A stretch of DNA of 64,000 bases from NCBI GenBank assembly GCA_012845835.1, contig JABAKD010000015.1, positions 8,557,967-8,621,966 of the forward strand, written 5' to 3'. The notes under the pieces were generated by a model. That model ran no database searches. It was not told the origin of the DNA and saw nothing but the letters and a program-made list of their open reading frames with translations. Both the position numbers and the translations under genes were made by a program. The stretch comes from Undaria pinnatifida. Lineage: Eukaryota; Sar; Phaeophyceae; Laminariales; Alariaceae. Numbering within the stretch: position 1 is the first letter of the stretch; each line of letters begins with the position of its first letter. Of the stretch, positions 46,701 to 55,793 are shown piece after piece.

Positions 46701-46764
46701 GGTGGAACGCACCTACCGAGCACAGGACGCTACACGCCGCCGCCAATACAGCTCTCCTCATCAT
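28658..46764 (-). CDS. Plastid-targeted class I SAM-dependent methyltransferase (7 exons, 390 aa)
   Basis: Join on the minus strand: 46629..46764, 35156..35444, 33609..33717, 32634..32771, 31614..31754, 30578..30808, 28658..28786; total 1,173 nt ending in TAA. Junction phases match throughout (1, 2, 0, 0, 0, 0). Residues 1-19 form a signal peptide (MMRR, then AVLAAACSVLCSVGA) followed by Phe20 and a Ser/Arg-rich transit region, the ASAFAP-like arrangement of secondary plastids. Residues 156-173 (PEYYFAPIHAYADGNLCW) match a motif I recall from plastid methyltransferases of plants and algae. SAM-binding motif I is LIDMGCGTG (221-229), the acidic residue after it is Asp248 in GVDMS, and LRPGG (317-321) is the usual post-motif III turn. 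The enzyme should transfer a methyl group from SAM in the plastid; the substrate is unknown. Exon 1 is the least certain part because its intron is 11.2 kb. Confidence 0.8.
28937..29755 (-). repeat. Family E satellite, ~117-bp unit, 7 copies, in methyltransferase intron 6
   Basis: Units begin with gagccccaaaatccctccc at about 28950, 29066, 29184, 29301, 29421, 29536 and 29655. Each contains ttttgtccccaaaaaggg, ccag.agtgaaggcgtta and a gagctcct...agtgaggaga tail. Single units or fragments occur elsewhere, several inverted: 25328, 30105-30200, 38283, 40166 and 43868. Confidence 0.9.
30391..30465 (-). repeat. Partial copy of methyltransferase exon 6 3' edge
   Basis: Nearly identical to 30561-30634: it repeats the last ~19 codons of exon 6 (LAILLENPFVAAVYKQ) with its GT donor. 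It has no acceptor or SAM-binding part and lies in the following intron, so it is a decoy donor, not an alternative exon with its own function. Confidence 0.8.
30578..30808 (-). CDS. Methyltransferase exon 6
   Basis: 77 codons between acceptor cccacatctaag and donor GTGGGT (GT at 30577-30576), phase 0. Contains SFDLATLCLVNHE (the motif II region), AYRLLRPGGVFTILDLD and ends FVAAVYKQ. Confidence 0.85.
30897..30955. repeat. GGAC(C/G) pentanucleotide array
   Basis: About 12 copies of gacgg/gaccg just upstream of the exon 6 acceptor side of methyltransferase intron 5. Confidence 0.9.
31117..31520. repeat. (AGGCA)n pentanucleotide satellite, ~400 bp
   Basis: About 80 copies of a 5-bp unit: the first ~9 are ccagg, then almost pure aggca to about 31507. 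It sits inside methyltransferase intron 5. Because the unit has no stop in any frame, it opens long pseudo-proteins on both strands (repeats of Leu-Pro-Cys-Leu-Ala or Lys-Ala-Arg-Gln-Gly). These are not genes. Confidence 0.97.
31614..31754 (-). CDS. Methyltransferase exon 5 (SAM-binding motif I)
   Basis: 47 codons between acceptor ttttcccag and donor GTGGGT (GT at 31613-31612), phase 0. Starts GCGTGLSMYMAQ, contains GVDMS and ends PAGVRSK. Confidence 0.85.
31872..31935 (-). repeat. Partial copy of methyltransferase exon 5 5' edge
   Basis: Matches 31708-31765 (gccacgccgattgcgccatgtacattgacagtcccgtcccg) with about ten differences, including the region of the acceptor. Located in intron 4, upstream of the true exon in transcript order. 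Confidence 0.7.
32132..32345 (-). repeat. Inverted repeat arm 1 (pairs with 36352-36560)
   Basis: gcagcttgcgctgccgggg, ctgatagggacagctta, gtatgaaaatacgtggaag, tgtggtgagct and the A-run at 32335-32350 recur in reverse complement and order at 36560-36352. Both arms lie in introns of the same minus-strand gene (introns 4 and 1). Confidence 0.8.
32634..32771 (-). CDS. Methyltransferase exon 4
   Basis: 46 codons between acceptor acggtctcag and donor GTGAGT (GT at 32633-32632), phase 0 both ends. Starts EDLWSKLMIAPLFNN and ends NNLIDM, which supplies the residues just before the SAM-binding GCGTG. Confidence 0.82.
33252..33360 (-). repeat. Partial copy of methyltransferase exon 4 5' edge
   Basis: Diverged copy of 32736-32840: gaaagagcgtcgcaataacg, cttgctccacaggt, gttttcca.tc and ggggca.aggc...ttcagagagg follow the order seen at the true exon 4 start and its upstream intron. 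Located in intron 3. Confidence 0.65.
33609..33717 (-). CDS. Methyltransferase exon 3
   Basis: Acceptor ttcgaacgcag before 33717, donor GTGGGC at 33608-33607. One base completes a Leu codon with exon 2, then 36 codons follow including PEYYFAPIHAYADGNL, ending in Glu. Confidence 0.85.
34163..35150 (-). repeat. Four partial copies of methyltransferase exon 2 3' edge in intron 2
   Basis: Copies at about 34163-34213, 34655-34712, 34832-34900 and 34989-35060 repeat the exon 2 end (35150-35215): ctcac.a.agct.tccttg.tt followed by aaggtcgtccaggaa. The last two are part of a ~155-bp tandem unit with its own C-runs. Short words resembling the exon 6 donor edge (aacccgcctgtccgtaaacc, 34321; aactcacctgcgtgtaaacc, 34731) are interspersed. 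Long C-runs lie between copies (34101-34120, 34362-34390, 34629-34650). Confidence 0.75.
35156..35444 (-). CDS. Methyltransferase exon 2
   Basis: Acceptor gttgtgtctccag just before 35444; donor GTGAGT at 35155-35154. Phase 1 in, phase 2 out. Encodes a Gly/Arg-rich linker, then the start of the mature protein with NVDGAAVLDTWQFKLLDYLF and AEGMGIKWTAFLDDLNRNKE. Four partial copies of its 3' end lie in the following intron. Confidence 0.8.
35880..37150. repeat. Degenerate tandem array, irregular units
   Basis: Recurring ordered words: gggtgccaaa, agagca.caggcgcactc, c.tgccgc.gct, gtcagtattaacctcataa, ggaaacgccaccacg. Units start near 35890, 36030, 36210, 36600, 36880 and 37080 and vary from 150 to 280 bp. 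The inverted-repeat arm at 36352-36560 is inserted among them. Confidence 0.55.
36352..36560 (+). repeat. Inverted repeat arm 2 (pairs with 32132-32345)
   Basis: Reverse complement of arm 1, from the T-run at 36350 to ggcagcgcaagcta at about 36556. The two arms are 4.0 kb apart. Confidence 0.8.
37500..38190. repeat. gatc-rich tandem repeat with family A 5' pieces
   Basis: cggacagatcacgatctaaa, gcagatcccatagctgccg and atgctggatctctt recur from about 37520, 37740 and 37965. The first two units end in a family A 5' fragment (aatacactccagctgtgaga). The third continues into catatccaacccaggaaaca and a cgggtccca block that recurs at 39840-40080. Confidence 0.7.
38283..38362 (+). repeat. Family E unit, inverted single copy
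   Basis: taacgcctttacagctggaa, cgttttggggtcaaaatta and ggaggggttttgagggctct are the reverse complement of one 117-bp satellite unit. Confidence 0.7.
38615..39072. repeat. Foldback: ~220-bp inverted repeat with 12-bp loop
   Basis: The left arm 38615-38836 and right arm 38850-39072 are reverse complements with scattered differences and small indels; the centre is ctaccga-aacctccact-tctcggtag. Transcribed from either strand it would make a ~220-bp hairpin. Each arm contains a protein-like frame in mirrored orientation (left arm plus strand, right arm minus strand) with QEGEQVATEI, VPPDTH and IVPKPN, preceded in the left arm by an acceptor-like gtacag. The source gene is not recognised. A foldback MITE, a captured exon or a long hairpin RNA locus are all possible. 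Confidence 0.8.
39620..39695 (-). ncRNA. tRNA-like sequence (SINE or pseudo-tRNA)
   Basis: On the minus strand TGGCGTATCAGG fits an A-box and GAGTTCGAGCCC a B-box, about 40 bp apart. The acceptor ends do not pair and the D-arm is poor, so I do not call a functional tRNA. Confidence 0.3.
39840..40080. repeat. Second copy of the 38.0-kb repeat end
   Basis: cggacagatcaggatctaaa, cagatccaacccaggaaaca, ccccaccggg and aagtaggg.tcggt match 37970-38170 in order. Confidence 0.65.
40855..40925 (+). repeat. Family A 5' fragment
   Basis: gaagatcgagaatttcgttgaaactcatctt followed by gatcgcgtgtgctacgg; only the conserved 5' block is present. Confidence 0.6.
41880..42090 (-). repeat. Family A 5' fragment
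   Basis: Reverse-complement copy of the first ~180 bp of family A: ggagtcgccgacctatatcc, cgcgatcggagtatcacaca, agatgagtttcgacgaaatc and the cacagctg...gtattttcat end. A further shortened piece lies at 42405-42480. Confidence 0.7.
42507..42690. repeat. Minisatellite, 27-bp unit
   Basis: About seven copies of catacaaatcatacacttga-ttcgtt. The unit is a multiple of three without stops in several frames, so it opens a repetitive frame on both strands; not a gene. Confidence 0.9.
43050..43205. repeat. CAG/GCA-rich low-complexity stretch
   Basis: Runs of agcagcagcag (43055-43070, 43157-43180) mixed with aaaagcagtagc. The encoded Ala/Lys/Ser-rich frames have no other support. Confidence 0.8.
43866..43985 (-). 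repeat. Family E unit, single copy
   Basis: aaaccctttagagcccgaat, caattttgtcccccaaaagg and ccaacagggaaggcgttcat correspond to one satellite unit; its 3' end (catccaacagggaaggcgtt) is duplicated once. Confidence 0.7.
44035..45090. repeat. GC-rich repeat block with G-rich telomere-like words
   Basis: 44035-44240 and 44462-44660 are diverged copies (cggtcgaggtt/gctgg.ct.tca, aaacac.gccg, ccctgccgacc.cgaac, tgggccaacgtg/tgtgccgacgtg). 44164-44200 reads ggttagggttgggg with irregular GGGTT words and recurs, inverted, near 45003-45020. 44333-44436 is a 52-bp unit (gacgaaatatgcct...cacggtcgtgc) in two copies. Confidence 0.65.
46629..46764 (-). CDS. Methyltransferase exon 1 (signal and transit peptide)
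   Basis: 45 codons plus one base, from the first of two adjacent ATGs (46762-46764), ending CCAG followed by GTGAGG (GT at 46627-46628), phase 1. The hydrophobic core and Phe at +1 fit heterokont plastid import. Linkage to the next exon rests on matching phase, strand, the presequence/mature boundary and absence of a competing exon, across 11.2 kb. An in-frame Met exists upstream (46827) but would bury the signal peptide. Confidence 0.62.
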
Positions 46765-49140
46765 CGTGCCGTGCGTTGCGTGGGGCCGCCTTGGGAAAAA
46801 ACGAAGGTCGTGATGTGTCCGATTCAATCAAACACGCCGCGATCCGGTCTGAATGTCGCCCTTCCCCCAAAGACCACGCTCCTAGAGGCCACAAGGCACT
46901 CGCTAATCGCACTGGCTAGGTGTATCCTGTGTCGCCAGCTTAGGGTAAGGTCTTCAGGGTGAAGCTACCGCGTAGATAATTGTTGGGCTGTTTTTTTTTT
47001 CAGGTCTGATCTGGCTTTTTTTTGCTGTTTTATCTTGATGAGATCATGGCACGCGACGCCTCGTCACAAACGAAAAGATAGACCACATCAGAAAGCAGCG
47101 ATCAATAAAACAGGATCCTGTTTCGTTTGGCCTTCAATAAAAAAAATGCAGGTCCTGAAATGGTCACGTTTCGAGATGTGGCCTGGCCAATCATTTTCGT
47201 TTGTTTTCTTCATGCATGCACACAGCAGCAGCACCACCGACAAGCACACATACGATCATGCGATACATGCACGCACAGAACATATAGACTAGACTACATG
47301 AACAACTGTTAATAACTGACTTGTCTATATTCTGCTACCCAACCAACGCAGCAGACAGGTGGTATATCATAGCAGCAACACCCACAACAGGAGCAGCAGT
47401 ACCACCTTGTTTGTTTGTGACAAGCAGACTGCATGCATTGCGTGGCAGGCACACACAACGCACAGACGAGTACATAGACGAGTACATACAGCTTGAGAGC
47501 AACAACAACAACTACCACCCGGTTGGTGACTGATTTTCTGTTGTTCTAAAAACCAGCGACCAACACGCACATACACACATACATACATGCAGCAGCACGA
47601 ACAAGAGCATCAGCAACATGAACAAGAGCAGCAGCAGCACAACTGTCAGTGCCACCTTATTGTGATTCGTAAGCAGCGTGTATTATGTATAATATCATAA
47701 CCGAAATACTAGCTGTAGTATCGTAGATGAGGAGGAGATTAGGGTTGCCGTCGGATACAACAGGGTACATACATACGACGAGCCCTTGTTTGTTACCAGC
47801 TATTAACAGTATGCGTGTGCCAGTACTATGTTTCCTTACATTGTTGCCTGTCTGTGGAGGTACAAAGGTGTACCACGCAGCTCGAGTTTCAACCATTCAG
47901 TCGGTCGTACTCACAGCTGACGTTTGTCAACCTCTAATACCTGGTATATTTTATGAACTGTTATATGAAAGGATATTTTATTAAAAAAAAATACCAGGTA
48001 GACTACGAAAGTATTCCGAGTATCATTTATTAGACTATATACAAGGGCTCCGCATGGGTAGGGCAGGGCAGCACTTCGACTTGTTCGATTCAATATCCGA
48101 TAGAGCAATGCAATGCAATGCCAAGAGACAGATCGTTTTAGACTAACATTGGACTACTTGCTTCAGAAAATTCTGCCGTTTCTTGCGTGAAACCCATTCC
48201 GAAATTCCTAATACTATTTCGATATGATGAATCCAAGCCCGCGCAGACTGACCCTCTAGTCTGGCCACGACGAAGAGACGTTTCGAGTGCGTTCCTTAAT
48301 GTTTTGACTCAACCAAGCATCCAGGGCCAGCAAGAGGGTGGCCGTGTATGCTGCATGCTGTTCTCTACGTAGCTACTGAGAGGCGCGCACTGAGCCAGCT
48401 TCCGCTACACCATGCATGATAGTATCTAGATCTGAGGCTCGCAGACCGACTGTCTGTATGTATGTACGTTGTATAGTCTGATCGTGGAGAGACTTGCTGA
48501 CGGTATTTTACGCGTGAAACACGGTGTCGCTGCCTTCGTCATTGAATTCCTCTAATGATATCCATATTATACAAAACGCTAACGTGGTCGTGGCTATTTT
48601 AATAACAATGCTGCTACTTATTGCTATCTGGTAGATAGAGTATTAGTAGTACGCGACAGCACTGAACTAAGAATTTGGCAGTTGAGAATTTCAGGCTCGA
48701 GTTTTGGGCGAAAAAAAAAATACACTACCTGGTATGGCCTTTTATCTGATCGCTGGTCGCTCATTGGCCGGAGATCGTACATAAAGTAACCATCATTTGG
48801 GGACGATAGGGCTCCATCCCAGGATCATAATCAATCCACACACTACACACATACACCACTCCGACAACCCGGGAACAAACACGGATGGATATTACCAGGA
48901 TTGGTATCTCCCCGCATAGTGTGGAAATCCACAACCTCACTGAAAGGGAAAGGAGTGTTCACTTACTCCTTTGCCGAAATGCTGATGTGTGCTGGTTGCT
49001 GGTGTTCGTCGTGTCAGTACAGTGGCTCGCGATCAAGGAGAAAGTTAACTTGTATTATTGTCCCTACAGCAAATAAATGGTCGACAGCAGGGAAATTATG
49101 AGACTGATCCGATGTGGCTCGTTTTCCTTGCTCATTTTGC
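46765..49140. other. Upstream flank of methyltransferase gene; CAG/ACA-rich, no gene
   Basis: 5' flank of the methyltransferase. 47210-47650 is rich in cagcag and acaca words. I see no promoter element or gene that I can defend. A catttggggacgatagggct stretch at 48793 has no match elsewhere in the window. Confidence 0.35.
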
Positions 49141-49149
49141 TCCAAAATG

Positions 49150-51110
49150 CTACATAATAACTCTTATGCATTTAACCATACTTGACTAAACCGCGAGGGG
49201 GAACGTTGAAATTCCCAAACGTACCTCGCACCTTCGTTTTTAGCCCCCCGAAGCAGTTTTCTCGGCGTACATAAATACGTTTTGCAGATATGCACAACAG
49301 CCCCCCCCCCCCCCAACCACTGTAAACCAATATATATGTAGTCGAAAACACCACTCTGAAACAACACGATAAAGAAGTCTAGAACATCAACCAAAACATA
49401 CACGTGTAGCAACAACCACGCGGACACAAAATAATACGTATTCGAAAACACCACTCTGAAACAACACGATAACGATGCCTAAAACATCAACCAAAACATA
49501 CACGTTTAGCAACAACCACGCGGACACAAAATAATACGTATTCGAAAACACCACTCTGAAACAACACGATAACGAAGTCTAGAACATCAACCAAAACATA
49601 CACCTGTGGCCACAACCACGCGGACACAAAATAATATGTATTCGAAAGCACCACTCTGAAAGAATACGATAACGAAGTTTAGAACATCAACCAAAACATA
49701 CACGTGTATCAACAACCACGAGGACACAAAATAATATGTAGTCGAAAACACCACTCTGAAACAACACGATAACGACGTCTAGAACATCAGCCAAAACATA
49801 CACGTGTAGCAACAACCACGCGGACACACCACACACTAAAACCACATATACGTCCACACACGAAACCCAGTCAAAAGATGGAACCCATATGGATATACCC
49901 TGGGTTCCAAATTGAGGTCCCTACGAGTCAGAAACATCGTATAGTCTACATATAGTCTTTACACAAACCTAAAACGCGTCAAAACTGCTCATTGCCAAAT
50001 AACAGGTTCATCAAGAACGCAAGAACAAACAGAACGCGAGACCGGGTGATCTCAGCAGCACATATCATTAAAGCGTTCGCTCGCCACATCACCTCCTTTG
50101 CAATTGGTTTTGGGCATCAACGAACTGGGTCCAACGCATGCCCGTCGTGTCTTAGGTGGAGTGAGGAGCGGTAGTAAAAATCAAGTGCGCTGCTCGATAA
50201 CCTGTTCCTGACCGTCGGTATACTGAACAATCTTCGGGCCGCGTCTCCTCTGTATCTGGTGTGTGAGGAATTTTATTTGCCGTTTTCAAGCAAGCGGTTG
50301 CGTTGACATGTACTACCTGGCTTGATGTAAAGGAAAGGAACACCACTCAGCGATCATCTACTACGCGCTAGGGCATGTTTTCATGAGCACCACTAACAAG
50401 AGCACCAGACATGGACGCGACGTCTACAGGACCGTAACATCTTCGACGACAGTGGGGAGAAAACAGGGCGTATAATCGAACACTAGATAGTAATGTGAAA
50501 AAGAAGTACAGACAGATATGTTAACACTGCGGTAAACCACACGACCAACCTATTCCGCAGGGTATTTCGTGCCTCCGGCCATTTGCATGATCGCCTGACA
50601 ACCTCTACCAAACGCAGTAGAATATGCCTAACGAAGTAAAGTCACCCTCGCGTTCAATAGTGGTGACATCGCATGCCCACGTCACCGCGCTTGCTGTATT
50701 TGTAAGGTGTATCTCTGTCTTAGAATTGGCGACCTCAGAGCCCCACATCGGCACGGTAAAAATCATGGGCGTAAAATCGTACATTTGAGAAAATTATAAT
50801 TTGAAAAGGAAGTACAGGCAGATATGTTAAAATTGCGGTAAAACACACTACCAACCTATTACGTTGGGTATTTCGTACATACCGTCTGCATGATCGCCTC
50901 CCAACCTATGCCAAGCGAAGTATGACTAACGAAGTAACGTAATTGAGCGCGTGTACACCAAGCGTTCCTTTCAAAACACTAATGATTCGCATTTCTCCCT
51001 CTCGCGCTCAATGGCGGTGGCATTGCATGACCACATCACCTCGCCTGTTGTATTTGGCAATATGTATATCTTCCTTATAATTAGCGATGTCAGAAAATAA
51101 TGGTAACTAC
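49150..51110 (-). repeat. Family D long dispersed repeat, minus copy with internal satellite
   Basis: Reverse-orientation relative of 21270-22790. It differs by expansion of one internal unit into five 100-bp copies and by a second copy of the gcatgcccacgtcacc...cctcgcgctcaatggcggtgg segment (50640-50760 and 50990-51110) together with the gtacaggcagatatgttaa segment (50500 and 50810). No coding capacity. Confidence 0.7.
49341..49835 (-). repeat. 100-bp satellite, 5 copies, inside family D
   Basis: tcgaaaacaccactctgaaa begins at 49341, 49441, 49541, 49641 and 49741, exactly 100 bp apart, and each unit continues atcaaccaaaacatacacgt ... caaccacgcggacacaaaat. The plus-strand family D copy has a single diverged unit at about 22370-22470. 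Confidence 0.92.
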
Positions 51111-51289
51111 GTGATTGTATCTATCGATCGAAATATTCTATCTTTCGATCCATGTGTAATAACAAATTATGAAGATTTAACACGTTGTTTACTACACCTG
51201 AAGACTGGGTTGCATACTACATCTAACATCAAACCTTCTTGAAGAGAAATCATTACCAGGCAGGTGATATAAAGGGATGTCTTCTTACT

Positions 51290-52840
51290 ACAACCGTCGG
51301 ATTTGTCCCCATTAATGATTTATAGTTTCCGCGCACATATTGAAATGTCCCGCCCGCCCCCCTCCCCCCCGCCCCGATCCCTCTTGTTCACACGCCCCAC
51401 CTAAAATCCAAATCTACCAGAGTAGTAAACACTACCACCCAGCTGATATCACCTCCTTATCTTTTTAGCCGTCCATGCCGTAGCTCCAACTCATTTGCGC
51501 CCTCCTCCCCGCCCCTCTCCCCCCCCCTTTTTTTTCTTTCTTCTTTTTTCCCCGCCCAGTTTGTTCAAGCGCCCCACTTACAATTGAAATCGGCCTGAGT
51601 AATAAACACTTCCACGCACTGGATATCACGTCATCATCTTTCTAGCCATCCATGACGTAGCTTTCATTCATTTCTCCCCCACCTTCTCCAACGCCCCCTC
51701 CTTCCCCACCACCCGCACGATCGTCTAGACTTAGCACCACGCGTATAGCAAGCCCCTACATATAGGGTTAATACACGCGATCGGAGTATGACACACAATC
51801 TTGCAAAGATGAGTTTCGACCAAATCTTTGATCTCACAGCTGGAGTGTACTTTAATATTATATGTGACCTAAACCTCTTGACCCCCCCCCCCCCCTCCCG
51901 GTCCTTTTTTTTTTTTTTTTTCCCGCTCACTCTTGCTCAAACGCCCCGCTCAAATATCGAAATCCGCCAGAGTAATAAACAGTTCCACGCACTGGATATC
52001 ACCTCATTATATTTCTCGCGCCATCCATGCCGCTGCTGCAATTCCCACCCCCCGCCTGCCCCCAGCGCTCCCTCCTTCTCCACCACCCGCACCATCGCCT
52101 AGACCTAGCACCACGCGTGTAGCAAACCCCTACACCTATGCGACCTAAAGCCCTTACCTCCCCCCACCCCCCCCCCACCTCCCCCCCCCGTCCCCCACCC
52201 CCCCCCCCTCGAACACTCCGCCCTCTACTCACTGGTTGTACGACTTACAGGATATGCATAATAAACTGGTGCATTCCTTCAAAAATCTGTCACGTTTATC
52301 CCCTTAAAAGAACGTATAGTTTCCACGCACAGATTGAGTTGCCCCGCCCCCCCTCCCCCCCCCCCCGATGATAAACTGGTGCATTCTTTCCAAAACCGTC
52401 AGATTTATTCCCTTGAAGGATTTATAGTTTCCACGCACAAATTGAGCTGCCCCGCCCGCCCCCCCCCCCCCCACCCCCGCTCCCTTCTGATCAAAACCAG
52501 GCCCGCACGTCCTTCAAAACTCCGCCCTCCCCTCACCGGTTATTCGATTTACAGGATTCACTTGATGAACGGATACACTTCCTTCCACAGCTGTCAGATT
52601 TTGTCCTCCTCAGAAATGAGTTTTATGGTTTCCGCGCACAGACTGACTAACATCACCTTGTTGACCCTGATAGCTACACTGTAGTTGCAAGGGGAGTCGC
52701 CGACCTATATCCTTAGTGAGAACACACGACCCGTAATACGCGCGATCGGAGTATCACACACAGCTTGCAAAGATGAGTTTCGACAAAATATTCGATCTCA
52801 CAGCTGGAGTGTATTTTCATTTTTACAATAATAACTCTTC
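51290..52840 (-). repeat. Family A, two head-to-tail copies on the minus strand
   Basis: 5' blocks at 52835-52680 and 51855-51745 (gatcggagtat.acacaca, gcaaagatgagtttcgac) with sub-repeats and C-runs between (52180-52215, 52350-52370, 52455-52480, 51885-51925). Sub-repeats carry gtcagatttattcccttgaaggatttatagtttcc-type words. Confidence 0.75.
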
Positions 52841-54113
52841 CAATTTCCAATAAACACAACGGTAGTACTTCAACAGTACCTGTAGGAAACACAGGCTCTC
52901 CTCAGATAACTACTACTTAACGTGTACCTGGACTACCTTCACTAGGAAAGACTCACTGCTTCTCTAGCTTTCCGTGCCTCCTCTGTCCTTGCTCTGCCTA
53001 GCCTTGCAACTTTCGTCTCCCGCTGACACTTGTCTTTTCCTCTCTTTGAGATTATCCTATTTTCTCTGCGCAATACCTCATGAAAATATCACCAAACTAC
53101 TGAATTTTAGTGTACATTTTCCCCTTGGTTCCTGTCTGTTCATAATTATTCTCTTCCAGCCTTATTTAGGTAAAACATGTGATTCCTTATGAACTAAATT
53201 CCGGCATGGAACAACCGGATAAAGAGGATAAACGGAATGATTCGATCATGAAGAATTTGCTATTTCCCTAATCAAACATCCAATTCTTCCTAATTGAAAC
53301 CTTCTGTCTCCAGCCAAATTACAAATGAACCCATTTCCCATACTAATTCCTAGTAAATTTCTAATCTCACCACGCCCACCCCCCTAAGTTCATTGCCACC
53401 TCTCGCAGAGCAAAGGTGTGCAAGGAAGTTACACTCTTCTTCCAGTCTGAGATTGCTGTAAAATTTGATTATAGTATAGCTCCCAAATTAACTTAAAAAT
53501 ATAACCAGAAAATGTTACTCAACAAATGCTACTTCAAGAAGGTTTCTTCTGAGCTAAATTTCCTCCACTTTCTCCCCAACTACTGATTGCTAAATCAAGG
53601 CAGTTCATCGGTAGGACGTCATTAAACTATCGCGGAGGACGATAGTAAATAGGACCAAATATTGTAAGTAAAAATATATGAATATAAAGTTTTTTGTGTC
53701 CACCGTAGGTCCTATTTACTAGGGTCCCCCCTCATAATCTGGGCTGAGCTAGTCCTTGACCGATATTTAATTGATCCCAAAACAACGCGAAATTTTCGCT
53801 TGGGTCTCACTACGGGGCTGGTTCTCAAAAAAAATTAAATCATCGACCGATTTGATTGCAGGATGGATCGATCCTAAATCAATTTATTATTATTTTTTTC
53901 GCCCTCCGACAATGTAGCGTAGATGCCTTTTCGATGTGAATCGAATATTCTTCCATAAAGCAGCAGTAGTACCTAATATGAAGTCGAATGATCGCACCAT
54001 AATGCAGTGGTATCTTTCGCCAACCATTTGCCCATTTCCTTTCCCCACATCTTCTCCTTTTATCTACTACTTCCTTTCCCTATACTAGTATATGTTTTAG
54101 CTGAGAGTCTACC
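52841..54113. other. AT-richer segment, no gene recognised
   Basis: Between family A and the retrotransposon, the sequence becomes clearly AT-richer and lacks the G/C runs seen elsewhere. The only open frame above 60 codons (52974-53192) is hydrophobic without motif. No repeat seen within the window. cgatagtaaataggacc (53640) and gtaggtcctatttactagg (53706) form an inverted pair. Confidence 0.4.
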
Positions 54114-54965
54114 TTAATCCTCATCAACATTGCCACCCCAGGCCAGTGACCGCAGTCCTCCCGATTCTTCCTCCCTTCCCCTCGCGGCTTGAAGATCCCT
54201 CAGAGATAGCCTATATCGATGAACTCTGCGCGAAATCGCGACCTGAGTGGTCACAGAGATTATTTGGAATAGTCGCTCCTTGCACACGCGTTTCCGCGCT
54301 AGGGACGATCCGTCCGGCCCTCCAACGATGCTTGCCGCCACCTGATAGACCAGGTCGCTGCCTCCTTTACCGAGGCGCCCAAAGCTTTCCACCGCGAGGG
54401 TGGCGAGTTTGTAGCTGCGTTCGTCGAAGGACACCTGTCCCGGACGAGCGCAATGGTTGCGCTTGCGCGCCTCGGAAGTGGAAGCCGCTGATCCGTTTCG
54501 ATCCGCGCTTCCTGCCCGCATCTGGACCCCTGCTTGTGGGTCCGCATACATCACGTCGAGGAGTATCGACTAGTCGCGATACTCCGATGCCGTAGCATCT
54601 CTTAGTCCACCTGCCTCAACTACGATGTCCATTCGCAAATCCCTGTCTGCGTGGAACAGGGCTCCGCTCTCCACCTGGTGGCGGATGGACATGCTCTTAA
54701 GGGTGCGGGAGAGCGCGTGCACAAGGGGTTGGTGCTGGTTCACTTGCACGCCCGATCGATGACACAATCGTGCATGTCACGTATTAACCTCCGCTTCACC
54801 GCAGCATGGGCACCCCGCCGCCAGGATTTCCTTTTTTCCCAGAAATCTCTTCCCCGCAGTCACGAACTCTGATGCAGGGATGGTTCTAGCTAAGTCTACC
54901 GGCCTCGCCCTTAGGAAGGCGGTAGCCCCTGATCCCGATCGACTCCGTTGCCGGGCCTTGGCCAA
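54114..54965 (-). pseudogene. Retrotransposon zinc knuckle and endonuclease-like C-terminus
   Basis: The frame 54965-54777 ends AAGCPCCGEAEVNT and continues through a stop region to CHRSGVQVNQHQPLVHALSR (54767-54570), giving CxxC...H...C. Next come RMDIVVEAGGLRD and, in a third frame from 54554, MYADPQAGVQMRAGS, which together resemble the PD...D-x-Y core of restriction-like endonucleases. The C-terminal RSYKLATLAVESFGRLGK and RRVHRYRLSLRDLQAARG follow before the stop at 54114. Confidence 0.6.
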
Positions 54966-55028
54966 GTCTCGTGTCTTCTTCTCGCCTTGAGGTTTGCCTG
55001 TGTCTCGCTGGGGCCTCGTCTCGGGGAG

Positions 55029-55793
55029 CTAGTCCGGCGAAGAGACGTACCTTTCATCATGTGCTCGGTTTACCAGTTTACCCAGTCTATGCTGCGCTTT
55101 GCTGGAGCTGATAGTTTCGGCGTTGTGAGCAAGCAACACGTCTGCAACTGATTGCCCTGAGGCACCTTGCTCTCCTGCTCTAAAGGCTCTGTCCCGCCAG
55201 CTTTCCGGCACGATGTTCGCCATGGCCTCCTCCGAAACCCAATGCACATCGCGCAGGTCCCCGACGCTGTTCCAGATGCGCCGGACGAGGTAAGAATCGG
55301 GCAGCTTCCACCGGATTTCGTTCCCTATTGCGCTGAACAGATCAGCAAGCACCTCTGGCACCGTCGCCACCAAGCTCCCAACGGATGCTGACATCCTCCG
55401 GGCTTCAGCCGACGACAGCCCAAACCCTTCGGCTCCCGTGGACAGGCTTGCCTGCCCCTGTTGATGGGGTGGGAGGGTCAACATGTTTGTCGGGCACCCG
55501 TCCGTGAAGAACGACGGTTCTTCTGCTGCCCCCGGGAGATCGAGCAATTTCTCCAGCATCCACAAGGCGTTGCCATCTGCTTTTTTGCATGCAGCCAGCG
55601 ATAGTTCTGGGTCCATCACGCGTTCAAGGTAGGAGGTCCGTTGTACCATAGAGCCGGTGGCAATCAGGTTGGCTGATTGCTTGTCCGGCACGCGCGACAA
55701 CATCCGCGCGAGTTGCTCCGCTCCCCCGTTTCGGACTATCTCCATTGCGCTCTCCCTCGCGTACTCATCTGTGCCCATGGGCACCCCCACCAC
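55029..55793 (-). pseudogene. Retrotransposon segment after the palm
   Basis: 254 codons from VGVPMGTDEYARE; helical, with AEQLARMLSRVPDKQSANLI, an acidic centre and SYLVRRIWNSVGDLRDVHW. This corresponds to the thumb/linker part between palm and zinc knuckle of the element. No catalytic motif. Confidence 0.6.

Noticed and set aside
49341-49835. Regular 100-bp repeats resembling a CRISPR array
   Set aside because: The whole 100-bp unit is repeated, there are no unique spacers, no cas genes, and the context is eukaryotic.
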